Shown: piece after piece, positions 55,244-63,951 of the stretch
Position numbering within the stretch: position 1 is the stretch's first letter
Layout: the number at the start of each line of letters is the position of its first letter
Origin: an uncultured bacterium
GTDB taxonomy: Bacteria > Muiribacteriota > Ozemobacteria > Ozemobacterales > Ozemobacteraceae
DNA length: 64,000 nt
NCBI GenBank assembly: GCA_937949615.1
Contig: CALEDQ010000028.1
Coordinates: 218,041 to 282,040 of the forward strand
Direction of reading: 5' to 3'
Made by a program: the position numbers and the translations under genes
The notes under the pieces: model-generated
Database searches by the model: none
What the model saw: only the letters and a program-made list of their open reading frames with translations
What the model was told of the DNA's origin: nothing

Positions 55244-56032
55244 TCAGCGTTTCGCGTTCACCTTCAGCAGGTCGATGACGGCTTTGGCGGTATCGGCTGA
55301 AGAGGTCGGGTTCTGGCCGGTCACGATCTGGCCGTCGGTGATCACGAAGGATTTCCAGGGCTCTCCACATTCATAGCGGCTGCCGCTGGCTTTCTTCAGT
55401 TCTTCCTCAAGGCAATAGGGAACGACCTTCGTCATTCCGACCTGTTCTTCTTCAAGGGCGGAAAAGCCGGCGACCCGCTTGCCGTCGAGCATGAACCGGC
55501 CGTCGGGCATAGTCACGCGCACGAAAGCCCCGGGACCATGGCAGACTGCCGAGACGATTTTCCCGGCTGAAAAGAGCGTGCGCAGTGCCGCCTGCATTTC
55601 GATTGAATCGGTCAGATCCCACATGACTCCGTGGCCGCCGACCACGAATACTGCGTCAACTTTATCGAGCTTTACCCGGGAAAGTGGCACGGTGTTCAGA
55701 GCTGACCGTGCCTTATCGAGTTCACGGCGCCATTCGCGGGCGTGGTCTTCACCGACGCTCTTCGGATCGATGGAACCGGGGTCGACGGGCATGCGGCCGC
55801 CAGCCAGAGAGGTGACAATCACCTTGTAACCCGCCTGCCGGAACAGTCGGAAAGGCACGACGAACTCTTCGGCCCAGAAACCGGTCTGCTTGTAAGTGCC
55901 GGGAATGATTCCGGTTCCGGTAAGGACCATCAGCACTGTCTTTTGCCGCGCGGCGGCCCTGGCTTCGATTGGAGAAAGGGCAAACAAGCCGAAAAGCACG
56001 GCTACAAGGGTAAAGAGCACGATCTTTTTCAT
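55244..56032 (-). CDS. Secreted DJ-1/PfpI (Hsp31-like) family protein
   Basis: 262 residues from ATG 56032; the GTG at 56044 lies on the ribosome site GGAGGT. Signal peptide ~1-28 (FTLVAVLFGLFALSP ... ARA). DJ-1/PfpI fold with nucleophile elbow SAVCHGPGAFV (Cys near 164) and the GGHGVMWDL loop typical of the Hsp31/glyoxalase III-like branch. Possible functions are protein deglycase, chaperone or glyoxalase; export to the periplasm is unusual for this family. Between a transglutaminase-like gene and DUF1697. Confidence 0.88.
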   Translation of the reverse strand: MKKIVLFTLVAVLFGLFALSPIEARAAARQKTVLMVLTGTGIIPGTYKQTGFWAEEFVVPFRLFRQAGYKVIVTSLAGGRMPVDPGSIDPKSVGEDHAREWRRELDKARSALNTVPLSRVKLDKVDAVFVVGGHGVMWDLTDSIEMQAALRTLFSAGKIVSAVCHGPGAFVRVTMPDGRFMLDGKRVAGFSALEEEQVGMTKVVPYCLEEELKKASGSRYECGEPWKSFVITDGQIVTGQNPTSSADTAKAVIDLLKVNAKR

Positions 56033-56184
56033 AAAGACCTCCACAAAAATATTTTCGTCATTGTAGCCCCGGGGCGGAACTGCGTCAATCCTGCGAACAG
56101 CGGGGCTCCAATCCCAGCACCACTCAGCAATGTTGCCGCTAATGTCACTTTATCCTGCTCGGTGCAAGACCTGTTTTTGTTGGA

Positions 56185-57435
56185 CTATTCCATTTCTAGT
56201 ATGGCGATTTGCGGTATTGATAGATACAGAATTGGCATTTCTCCCGATTCAGTGGTGAAATATGGAATATGGTAAATTCCACAGCTCAATTTTCCTCCAC
56301 CGGTAGGGTCAACCTGCTGCCATCCTTTTCCTTCGATCAGAACTTCTGCCCAGATATGCCCGCCAGTTCCATATAACCACCCGCCAATCTGTCGAGACGG
56401 AACTCCGGCGGCCCGGGCAAGCGTGATAAAGCAATCAGATGAATCCCAGCAGTTTCCATACATCTGCTTCAACACTTTCTTTACTCCCCATCGTGAACCG
56501 GTGGGACCCGCCGATTTGATGTTTTTTCCGGGAGTCAGCCATTCAAGGATTGCCAGGGCTTTTGCTTCAGATGTGGATTTTTCAGATGTGATCTTTTTCG
56601 CCAGCGCTTGAATCTGTGGATCATCAACAGGCCAGTATGAAGTTGCAGACAGCAGGCCTTTGTCGGCTTTCCGGTCAGTTGGTGTCATTCCCGTGTCATC
56701 ACAGGTGATTCTGGCACTTAGTGTTACGAATGGGATGCCAAGCACATTTGGAATCTGTTTGAAAGAATACGAGGTTTGATCAGGTGGCATATCCGTGATC
56801 TCAACTGCGCTGGGAGTGAATTCGTATGAGGTTGATCTGTTGGGCTGTTTTCGCAGGCTGATCGACGTGCCGAATATGAAATCGCGACTGAGTGTTTTGA
56901 TCTTATTGATTGATTCCTGGCTGGGATTCTTTGTGTTCGTGTTCAGAAAGACATTGAACAGTTCATTGAATGACAGGTAATCGGCCTTATTGATTGTTGA
57001 TATCTGAGCAGTCAGCCCGTAGAGAATTTTTCTGGGTTTAGGGCTAAATCCAAGTTCATATGACGTTTTGATTGCTGTTGCCACATCTGCATTGCAGAAT
57101 TCAATCACTTTATTGTCTTGAATCAGGCAGAAAGCCGGATGTCCTTTCATCGCGGAGATGGTCTTGTGAATTCGAACTGCGTCAGTGGGTGTTGCCGCTT
57201 CAAGAATGTTGACCTGAACGGGTTTTCCCTGAATGCGCAGGTAGTTGTTGGAAAGCCTCCTGAGAGGGGCGCCCAGTTTCCTGCCGATGGAGTCAGCCTG
57301 GTCTTTCGGTATTATGTCTGATCTGATTAAAAGGCATCCGAACGGCATTTCCTCAAAACACTTGTCTGAAACTCCAGCCATTGCAGTTGCCACTGTTAAT
57401 GCCAACAGAATCAGCGATAAGGCGATCATTCTCAT
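56185..57435 (-). CDS. Secreted transglutaminase-like protein
   Basis: 416 residues with signal peptide (~1-20, cleavage AMA|G). The C-terminal ~130 residues form a transglutaminase-like core with Cys in GNCWDSSDCFITLARAAG, His in GTGGHIWAEV and Asp in WQQVDPTGG. The N-terminal ~270 residues are unrecognised and contain CFEEMPFGCLLI. Such domains act as cysteine peptidases or amide transferases in the envelope. Ribosome site weak. Confidence 0.85.
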   Translation of the reverse strand: MRMIALSLILLALTVATAMAGVSDKCFEEMPFGCLLIRSDIIPKDQADSIGRKLGAPLRRLSNNYLRIQGKPVQVNILEAATPTDAVRIHKTISAMKGHPAFCLIQDNKVIEFCNADVATAIKTSYELGFSPKPRKILYGLTAQISTINKADYLSFNELFNVFLNTNTKNPSQESINKIKTLSRDFIFGTSISLRKQPNRSTSYEFTPSAVEITDMPPDQTSYSFKQIPNVLGIPFVTLSARITCDDTGMTPTDRKADKGLLSATSYWPVDDPQIQALAKKITSEKSTSEAKALAILEWLTPGKNIKSAGPTGSRWGVKKVLKQMYGNCWDSSDCFITLARAAGVPSRQIGGWLYGTGGHIWAEVLIEGKGWQQVDPTGGGKLSCGIYHIPYFTTESGEMPILYLSIPQIAILEME

Positions 57436-57557
57436 GTTTCTATTTCTCTTTGGCCAGCGCCAGTCATGATCAGGCCTGGCGTTCTTTCATGGTTTTTCAA
57501 ACGGCCTTTTATGAGTTCTTCCTTCAGGGGCTCCAGAACCACATCTGCCCCAATGGC

Positions 57558-58277
57558 TTAAACCACTTGTTGGCTGCCGTTTTTATTTTCAATTTGTTTA
57601 ATTATGTCATTCATCATTTCCATCTGGGCTTTTTGTAAATCCAGCATTTCTTGTTGCTGATCCATTATAAAATGATCGATTTTTTCATGTAATGCCCTTA
57701 TCTCCAGTTCCGATTTCAGGTTTATCATGTAATCTTTTTTGGCTCTTTCTCTGTCTTTTTCTTCCTGACGGTTCTGGCTCATCATAATCACAGGTGCCTG
57801 TATCGCTGCCAGACATGACAAAATAAGATTCAACAATATAAATGGATATGGGTCAAATCCTTTATTGGCAAGCCAATATATATTGACCGAAATCCAAAAT
57901 GAGATGAAAATTCCAAATGAAATAATAAATGTCCAACTGCCTCCAAATGAGGCTACTTTGTCTGCAATTGTTTGTCCAACTGTTAAAGACTGCTTATCTT
58001 CGCCATCAATTTTGTCTGTTAAGGTATTATTGCTCGTTAATGAAGCTAATACAGTCTTTTCAAGTTCAGTAAGTTCTCCGACTTCTTTAACAAGGTATTC
58101 TGAAATTGATTTTTCTCTATAAAGGTTCAGTTCACTAAGAGAAATAAAACTCTCGTGTGAAATATGAGGGTTCTCTTTCTGAATTAAATCCAATATCGAA
58201 TGCCTGATGGCTTTAGCCGAAATTCTTTCAGAAATCGGAAATTCTATGTTTGAAATGTCGCTGGTAAAGGTTTTCAT
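57558..58277 (-). CDS. DUF1003 membrane protein
   Basis: 239 residues. Two membrane spans (~104-123 and ~133-154) with the DUF1003 signature ADKVASFGGSWTFII and the loop NKGFDPYPFILLNLILSCLAAIQAPVIMMSQNRQ (cited in part). A C-terminal coiled coil follows (~165-230, EEKDRERAKKDYM). N-terminal ~90 residues are extra. Very AT-rich relative to the core. Function unknown. Confidence 0.88.
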   Translation of the reverse strand: MKTFTSDISNIEFPISERISAKAIRHSILDLIQKENPHISHESFISLSELNLYREKSISEYLVKEVGELTELEKTVLASLTSNNTLTDKIDGEDKQSLTVGQTIADKVASFGGSWTFIISFGIFISFWISVNIYWLANKGFDPYPFILLNLILSCLAAIQAPVIMMSQNRQEEKDRERAKKDYMINLKSELEIRALHEKIDHFIMDQQQEMLDLQKAQMEMMNDIIKQIENKNGSQQVV

Positions 58278-58730
58278 TGTATTTTTTCAGTTTTTTAAAA
58301 TGGCATTCAATCAGTAAATATACGCAGTGTTGCGTCTATTTTTAGAATGTGCGACCTGTTGGTCACCTGGCTATGCCATGCTCATTTTCCTCTTAAAATT
58401 TCTGCGCAATATCATCTGCATGAGGTAATTTTACCAGCATAATAGTGCAGGAGCAAACTTTTGCCTTAGCATCCTGAAGTTTCCAGAATGATTTCATTTT
58501 TTGGTCTGCTGGAATGACTGGTTATGCCCTGGTGGTACGATACGCAGGCATCAGACGTCGACTTACTGACCAGCCAGTTCGTTCCATGTGACTGATAATA
58601 AACAGGTACATCATATCATTTCTCCTTATCGGCGCCTGTCGTGAGCGGAAAGGGCTGACGGGCGCGGGTGTGAACTCTATGAGGTGATACCGCTTCGGCG
58701 GTCAAGTCCTCTTTATGTATGATTCATTTC
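58278..58730. other. Long gap before the EIIA-CBS gene
   Basis: 450 bp with no normal gene. It holds a possible 30-residue leftward frame (58522-58614) with a good ribosome site, and a UUCG-type hairpin (ACCGC-TTCG-GCGGT, 58689-58702). The part between 58620 and 58705 is clearly more GC-rich than the flanks. I recognise no known riboswitch class. Confidence 0.4.
58522..58614 (-). CDS. Possible 30-aa peptide or gene remnant
   Basis: Perfect AAGGAG (58622-58627 on the minus strand) lies seven bases from ATG 58614. The frame MMYLFIISHMERTGWSVS... runs 30 codons to TAA. No hydrophobic span beyond YLFII. It may be the 5' end of a decayed gene or a leader peptide; no promoter was identified. Confidence 0.3.
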   Translation of the reverse strand: MMYLFIISHMERTGWSVSRRLMPAYRTTRA

Positions 58731-58758
58731 TTGACAAAGGGCTTGCCTTTACTATATC
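58731..58758 (+). promoter_or_regulatory. Promoter for the EIIA-CBS/transporter pair
   Basis: Perfect TTGACA at 58731-58736, 16-bp spacer, TATATC at 58753-58758. It gives a leader of about 90 nt before ATG 58855. Confidence 0.55.
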
Positions 58759-58854
58759 ATCCCCCGAAATCGATAACGGGATGTCTGGATTCGAAAGCAG
58801 GTTAATCGAGCTTTTTGTCACAGACAGTGTTGTCGGAACCGACGAGAAAACCGA

Positions 58855-59778
58855 ATGAAGCTTGAATCATATCTTACGGAAGAAACCGTGTTTGCCGCCA
58901 CCAAAGCTTCGAATAAGCAGGATCTTCTTCAGCGCATGATCCATCGGATTGCAACTACGCCTGCTTTTCGCTCTCACCCCCAGCTTACCGTTAAAGCGTT
59001 AGAAGACGCCGTTGACGAACGTGAACGGCAATGTACCACCGGGTTGGGTCAGGGTTTGGCCTTTCCTCATGCTCGGCTAGCCGAACTGACACGCCCTCTT
59101 GTTGCCGTTGCCGTCCTGGAGCAGGCAATCCCCTTTGATGCCGTGGATGGAAAGGATGTCGACATTGTCTGTATGGTGTTGACTCCCATTTCCCGTCCCA
59201 TGGTTGCGCTGAAAGCAATGTCTCAGCTTGTGCGGCATCTGAAGGATGAAACTGTGCGTCGGGATTTGCACGCGGCACAGACCTCTGCCGAGCTTCATCG
59301 CTGCCTATGCGACCTGGATATCCGCCTGGATGTGAGTATTGTGGCCGGCGACATCATGCGTGAGTCTCTCTACACCTGTCGGCGCGAGACTCCGCTAAGG
59401 GATCTCGCCAGAGAACTGGCGCGTTACCGTCAGAGTGCTGCGGCTGTGGTCGAGGATGGGGGCAAATTCGTTGGTGAAGTGACCTGCGATATTCTCTTCA
59501 AGTTCGGGTTGCCCGAATTCTTTTCCAGTCTGAAGAGCGTTGCCTTCATTGAAGATTACGACCCGTTTGAGAAATATTTCGAAGAAGAAGCCGGGACCTC
59601 GGTAGGCGACCTGCTCAGTAGTGAGTGCGAGACGGTGACGCCGAATACACCGATTCTTCATATCGTCTTTGCGCTTGCCGTGAAGCGTTGTAGCAAAGTC
59701 TACGTAGTTGACGGCAACGGATGCCTGGTCGGCGAAATCGATCATGGCACCGTTCTCCGACAGATTATCAATTTCTAG
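58855..59778 (+). CDS. PTS EIIA(Ntr)-like domain fused to a CBS pair
   Basis: 307 residues. Residues ~1-150 are an EIIA(Fru/Ntr)-type domain; the phosphorylatable His is H72 in GLAFPHARL. Residues ~165-305 hold two CBS motifs (ITPL-like RETPLRDLARELARY and ETVTPNTPILHIVFALAVKRCSKVYVVD), which usually sense adenine nucleotides. No EIIB/EIIC lies nearby, so the role is regulatory rather than sugar uptake. The gene ends 15 bp before the transporter, which it probably controls. Confidence 0.88.
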   Translation: MKLESYLTEETVFAATKASNKQDLLQRMIHRIATTPAFRSHPQLTVKALEDAVDERERQCTTGLGQGLAFPHARLAELTRPLVAVAVLEQAIPFDAVDGKDVDIVCMVLTPISRPMVALKAMSQLVRHLKDETVRRDLHAAQTSAELHRCLCDLDIRLDVSIVAGDIMRESLYTCRRETPLRDLARELARYRQSAAAVVEDGGKFVGEVTCDILFKFGLPEFFSSLKSVAFIEDYDPFEKYFEEEAGTSVGDLLSSECETVTPNTPILHIVFALAVKRCSKVYVVDGNGCLVGEIDHGTVLRQIINF

Positions 59779-59793
59779 CCAAAGAAGTCATCC

Positions 59794-61113
59794 ATGCCCC
59801 TGATATCACCCATGTCTCTGTCGCTCATCGTTTTTCTGATCGCTTATCTGTTCATCGCAACCGAGAAAGTCGACAAGACCGTTGCCGCACTGCTTGGCGC
59901 CATGACCGTGATCGGTCTTCACCTCGCCCCCTATGAAGAGCTGCTCCATAAAGTTGACTTGAACGTTGTCTTTCTGCTCGTCGGGATGATGATCATCGTC
60001 AATGTTCTCTCTACCACCGGTGTGTTTGAGTGGGTGGCGATCACCATCGCTCAGAAAGCGCGCGGCAACGGTATTTTGATCCTTATTCTATTCGTTCTGG
60101 TTACCGCGGGAATCTCCGCGTTGCTCGACAACGTCACAACCGTCATCCTGATCGCTCCGGTGACGATCCTGATTACCCAGTTGCTGGAACTGCCAACCGT
60201 TCCCTTCCTGATCATGGAGGCCATCTTCTCGAATATCGGCGGTACCGCTACGCTGGTTGGCGATCCGCCGAACATTGTCATTGGTTCGCAGACGTCGCTG
60301 ACCTTCAATGATTTTCTGATCAACCTGTCGCCAATCATCTTGGCGATGATGATTCTCTTCTCCGGTATCCTGGTCATGCTGTTCGCCCGACGCACGAAAG
60401 TCGGTGAGGATATGAAGAAGCGTGTGGCGCTCGCCAAGCCGGACAAGGCGATCATCCGGCCCAAGGTTCTGTGGCGCGCCCTCCCTGTATTCGGGCTTGT
60501 CCTGCTTGGGTTCTTCCTGAGCCGCACGCTGAACATCGAGCCCGGTGCCGTTGCCATGACCGGAGCCTTTCTGATGCTGCTTGTTTGCAAGGTTCATGTG
60601 CATGAAGCTCTTGAGAAAGTGGAGTGGTCCACGATCTTATTCTTTATCGGACTGTTTATCATGATCGGCTCGCTGGAGCACAACCATGTGTTCGAACTCA
60701 TGGGCAAAAAGATCGTGGCGCTCACCAGCGGCAAGCTGTTTCTGACGGCTCTGGTGATCCTTTGGGCCAGTGCGATTCTTTCTGCCATCGTCGACAACAT
60801 TCCGTTGGTGATCGCGATGATCCCGGTGATCAAGAGCATCATTCCGTCGTTCTCCACGCAGATGCATCTCACCGCCATACAGACCCATGCCCAAATCACT
60901 GCGCCTCTCTTCTGGGCGCTTGCCCTCGGTGCCTGCCTGGGCGGTAACGGCACGCTGATCGGTGCCTCTGCCAACGTTGTGATATCACAGATTGCCCGCC
61001 GCAATCGCTATCGCCTGACCTTTATGGACTTCACACGTTACGGCGTACCTTTCACTTTTCTGAGCCTCCTCATGAGTACGGTTTACCTCTACCTCCGGTA
61101 CTTCCGAAACTGA
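59794..61113 (+). CDS. ArsB/NhaD-superfamily ion transporter
   Basis: 439 residues with about 11 membrane spans. The ion-transporter superfamily hallmarks are clear: SALLDNVTTVILIAPVT and NIGGTATLVGDPPNIVIG in the first half, and SAIVDNIPLVIAMIPVI with GACLGGNGTLIGASANVV in the second (inverted repeat). This pattern fits ArsB/NhaD/P-type permeases; Na+/H+ antiport or anion export is likely, and substrate cannot be fixed. Alternative start at 59812. In an operon with the EIIA-CBS protein. Confidence 0.9.
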   Translation: MPLISPMSLSLIVFLIAYLFIATEKVDKTVAALLGAMTVIGLHLAPYEELLHKVDLNVVFLLVGMMIIVNVLSTTGVFEWVAITIAQKARGNGILILILFVLVTAGISALLDNVTTVILIAPVTILITQLLELPTVPFLIMEAIFSNIGGTATLVGDPPNIVIGSQTSLTFNDFLINLSPIILAMMILFSGILVMLFARRTKVGEDMKKRVALAKPDKAIIRPKVLWRALPVFGLVLLGFFLSRTLNIEPGAVAMTGAFLMLLVCKVHVHEALEKVEWSTILFFIGLFIMIGSLEHNHVFELMGKKIVALTSGKLFLTALVILWASAILSAIVDNIPLVIAMIPVIKSIIPSFSTQMHLTAIQTHAQITAPLFWALALGACLGGNGTLIGASANVVISQIARRNRYRLTFMDFTRYGVPFTFLSLLMSTVYLYLRYFRN

Positions 61114-61495
61114 TACGGCGGTTGAGGACGATTGCCCGTTCATTGTGGGTTGTTCACTTTGCATTGCCTGGGTGACATAGTAGGACAGCTTTCATGAACA
61201 TGGGAAGGCCCCGTCGGGCAGTGCATTCTTGAGAACAGATACGCTTTGCCTGAGCGGTCTTGCCGAAAACTCCCCACCATATTTACGGGGAGAAATTGTG
61301 CCGGAACTAATCATGGGGTTGCAGTTCTTCCAAAAAATCGGAAAAAATCACCTTGCCCGGGAAAATGGCGGGTAGTATTCTTGTCGCAGAAAAGTGAATT
61401 CCTATCAGGAGCAGGTGGCAGGGACTTACCTGACTCAGAACACCTGCCGGGCCATCGGGCTTAATACTCTTACTGATGGCGGAACAGGGGAGAAA
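61114..61495. other. Gap between transporter and ABC exporter
   Basis: About 380 bp without a convincing gene. A stem CTCCCC/GGGGAG lies near 61269-61294, and GCAGGTG (61411-61417) is repeated inverted as CACCTGC (61441-61447) just before the ABC gene. The open frame upstream of the ABC ATPase (from 61394) has no ribosome site. Confidence 0.4.
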
Positions 61496-62431
61496 ATGAC
61501 GTCTGCGGTGCAAATCCAGGAACTGACCAAGGTCTATGCTGACGGAAAGAAAGCCTTGGACAGCCTGTCTATGGAGATATCCCGCGGGGAAATCTTCGGA
61601 TTTCTGGGTCCAAACGGATCAGGCAAGACCACGACTATCCGGCTTTTGAACGGAGTTCTGGAGCCCACCTCCGGCACCGCTCACCTGATGGGGCTGTCAG
61701 TTAAGGAACAGTCTGGGGCGATCCGGGGAAAATGCGGTGTTCTGACAGAAACCGCAGCTCCCTACGAGCATCTGACCGCACCCCAGAATCTAACTTTTTT
61801 TGGGAAGCTGAACGGGATGTCCTCCACGGAAATAGAGGAGAGGCAGCGGTTCCTTCTTGAGTATTTTCAGTTGGCGGAACATATCGGCAAATCTGTTAAG
61901 ACCTTCAGCACAGGAATGAGAAAGCGTCTGTGTCTTGCCATTGCCATGCTGCATCGACCCCAGTTGTTGTTTCTCGATGAACCCACATCAGGACTGGATC
62001 CGGAAGCGGCCAGGCAGGTCACCAGGCTCATTCAGAAGGTATCCCAGGAAGAGGGCGTGACCGTCTTTCTCTGCACCCATCAGCTCAAGTATGCCGAAGA
62101 TATTTGTACCCGGTTCGGCTTCATTCACCAGGGGCGAATGGTCGGTTTCGGTTCGCTGCACGACCTGCGGGCGGCCACTGCCGATTCCTGCCGGCTGATC
62201 GTCAGGGGAAGTGATATTCCCGAAAGTCTGGGTTTTTCGCTGACCAGGCCGGGACGATACGAAAAAAATATCGCCGGGGACGGCGAAGCCGCCGAGCTTC
62301 TGGCGAAAACCATCCAGGCGGGTGGAACTGTGTTTGAAGCTCGTCAAGAGTATGCCAGTCTGGAAGACCTTTACTTTTCCTTTCAGGAGAAATTCCGTCG
62401 TGAAGAACAGAATTTGGGCGATCATTCATAA
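61496..62431 (+). CDS. ABC exporter ATP-binding protein
   Basis: 311 residues from ATG 61496, preceded by AGGGGAGAAA; the frame from 61394 is rejected. Walker A GPNGSGKTT (~37-45), signature FSTGMRKRLCLAIAML, Walker B LFLDEPTSGLDP, H-loop LCTHQLKYAED. C-terminal ~90-residue extension of the ABC-2 exporter type. Overlaps its permease by 32 bases. A second ABC-2 exporter in the window, not obviously paralogous in context to the one at 2.7-4.7 kb. Confidence 0.92.
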   Translation: MTSAVQIQELTKVYADGKKALDSLSMEISRGEIFGFLGPNGSGKTTTIRLLNGVLEPTSGTAHLMGLSVKEQSGAIRGKCGVLTETAAPYEHLTAPQNLTFFGKLNGMSSTEIEERQRFLLEYFQLAEHIGKSVKTFSTGMRKRLCLAIAMLHRPQLLFLDEPTSGLDPEAARQVTRLIQKVSQEEGVTVFLCTHQLKYAEDICTRFGFIHQGRMVGFGSLHDLRAATADSCRLIVRGSDIPESLGFSLTRPGRYEKNIAGDGEAAELLAKTIQAGGTVFEARQEYASLEDLYFSFQEKFRREEQNLGDHS

Positions 62432-63188
62432 GGACATCCGGGAAATACTCTCCAGGCCGAAAATCTGGTTGCCGATGATCCTGGTGCCGTTCATTCTTAC
62501 CGTCGTGCAGCCTCTTGCCTTTTTTCTGAATGTTTCCGACAAAAAGCCGATGGATTCAGACTTTGCAGGCCTTGCCAGGACTCTGGCCACTCAATACGTT
62601 TTCCAGTCTGAGGTTCAGAAGCAGCTGGTAATTCTCATTGATTATTTTTTTCCGGTTTTCTTTCTGATGATACCTTTGCTGATTTCGAGCATCATTGCTG
62701 CCAACAGTTTTGCCGGGGAAAAGGAGCGAAAGACTCTCGAAACTCTGCTTTACAGCCCTCTGAGTCTTAAGGAGCTGTTTTTTGCCAAGATCCTGGGCAC
62801 TTTCATTCCGGCCTATTTCGTAACCTGCATTTCGTTTCTGGGGTTTTGCGGAATTGTCAGGTATTTCGCTGCGTCCTATCTGGTTCTGGCCGGCTTCCCT
62901 AATGCCCGATGGCTGGTTCTCATTGGTATTCTTTGCCCTGCGCTGGTGATTCTGGCGTTGACTTTTACCATCTGGATTTCGGCCAAATGTTCTACCTATC
63001 AGGAGGCGCAACAAATGGGCGGTCTCACGGTCATTCCCGTTGTCGGCCTTATGATGGCGCAAATTTCCGGAATGTTCATCATGGAGATTCCGCAAATGCT
63101 TGGATTGGCCACCATCGTAGCAATTCTTGACTACATCCTGATTTCTCTGGCGGCCCGGATGTTTTCCTATGAGGAATTGTTGAGGTAG
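62400..63188 (+). CDS. ABC-2 type exporter permease
   Basis: 262 residues from GTG 62400, with AGGAG upstream inside the ATPase gene; the frame from 62322 is out of line with the family N-terminus (KNRIWAIIHKDIREILSRPKIW). About six membrane spans, and the FAGEKERKTLETLLYSPLS motif after the second span is typical of ABC-2 permeases. Substrate unknown. Confidence 0.88.
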   Translation: MKNRIWAIIHKDIREILSRPKIWLPMILVPFILTVVQPLAFFLNVSDKKPMDSDFAGLARTLATQYVFQSEVQKQLVILIDYFFPVFFLMIPLLISSIIAANSFAGEKERKTLETLLYSPLSLKELFFAKILGTFIPAYFVTCISFLGFCGIVRYFAASYLVLAGFPNARWLVLIGILCPALVILALTFTIWISAKCSTYQEAQQMGGLTVIPVVGLMMAQISGMFIMEIPQMLGLATIVAILDYILISLAARMFSYEELLR

Positions 63189-63295
63189 GGGGCTGGTTGC
63201 AATTCTTTTTTTTATAGGCCTGCTATTATTTTTCTAAGGCATAACGCAAGTCGTGATCCGGCCGGTTTTTCCGGGTCGACGCAAATGTTAGACTC

Positions 63296-63691
63296 TTAAT
63301 ATAATTCAATTTTTATGATTTTAGAGTATTGCTGAAAATCATTATCACAAGTGAAAATGGGTATCTTGTTTCTGGAAGCAACGGCACAAATCAAAAAATC
63401 AATGTGTCCGCCATGAATTCCTTTTTTTCTGCATTCATTTGAATATTCTGCGGCTACGACATAGTCGTCGTCAATTATTTCCAGATTTGGAAATGCATCA
63501 AGCCTATCTTTGAGTTTTTTGAATTTTCTGGGATCTGAGTAACCAGATAAAATTTCTTGTCTTATTGGTCCAATAATCAGTGCATCATTGTTCAATATCA
63601 GTTCTATTAACTTTTTCTCAATTTCTTTGTTGGCAATTTTGTCCCGGCGCAAAACAGAAGACCAAACGCAAGTATCTACAAGAGTTTTCAT
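63296..63691 (-). CDS. vapC: VapC-type PIN-domain toxin ribonuclease
   Basis: 131 residues. PIN-domain acidic residues are all visible: Asp6 in LVDTCVW, Glu in IRQEILSGY (~45), Asp in GHIDFLICA (~98) and Asp in FTCDNDF (~116). VapC toxins cleave tRNA or rRNA when freed from VapB. Its ATG overlaps the antitoxin stop (ATGA, 63688-63691). AT-rich compared with the core genome. Confidence 0.9.
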   Translation of the reverse strand: MKTLVDTCVWSSVLRRDKIANKEIEKKLIELILNNDALIIGPIRQEILSGYSDPRKFKKLKDRLDAFPNLEIIDDDYVVAAEYSNECRKKGIHGGHIDFLICAVASRNKIPIFTCDNDFQQYSKIIKIELY

Positions 63692-63885
63692 ATTTTTCGT
63701 CCGGATTTGTAGTCATAATCTGGATCTGGATCGAATTTGCCAAAAAGTTCAATAATTTCTTTCTGTCTTCTTTTTTCAATAAATTCCTTTAGGGCCTGAT
63801 TAACGGTTTCTTTTTTAGTTCGTAGCTTTCCAATTTCAAGAGCAAGTTTCAAAAGATCGTCATCAATTGCGAGATTTGTAGGCAT
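63688..63885 (-). CDS. vapB: VapB-type antitoxin
   Basis: 65 residues from ATG 63885, with GGAGGTG upstream; the GTG at 63900 would lie on that site and near the transcription start. N-terminal ribbon-helix-helix-like part (PTNLAIDDDLLKLALEIGKL) for DNA binding, followed by a helix and an acidic C-terminal tail (FGKFDPDPDYDYKSG) that would wrap the toxin. Typical VapB/DUF2191 size. Confidence 0.85.
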   Translation of the reverse strand: MPTNLAIDDDLLKLALEIGKLRTKKETVNQALKEFIEKRRQKEIIELFGKFDPDPDYDYKSGRKI

Positions 63886-63904
63886 AATTTTCACCTCCAC
63901 ACAT

Positions 63905-63913
63905 ATTATACCA
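63905..63913 (-). promoter_or_regulatory. Extended -10 promoter of vapBC
   Basis: On the minus strand, TGG is followed by a perfect TATAAT (63910-63905). Transcription would start near 63898, leaving a leader of about 13 nt that contains the ribosome site. VapBC usually represses its own promoter here. Confidence 0.7.
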
Positions 63914-63951
63914 CAAACAGATGTGTAATTTTGTCTTTTTGGAGTCGTTAA

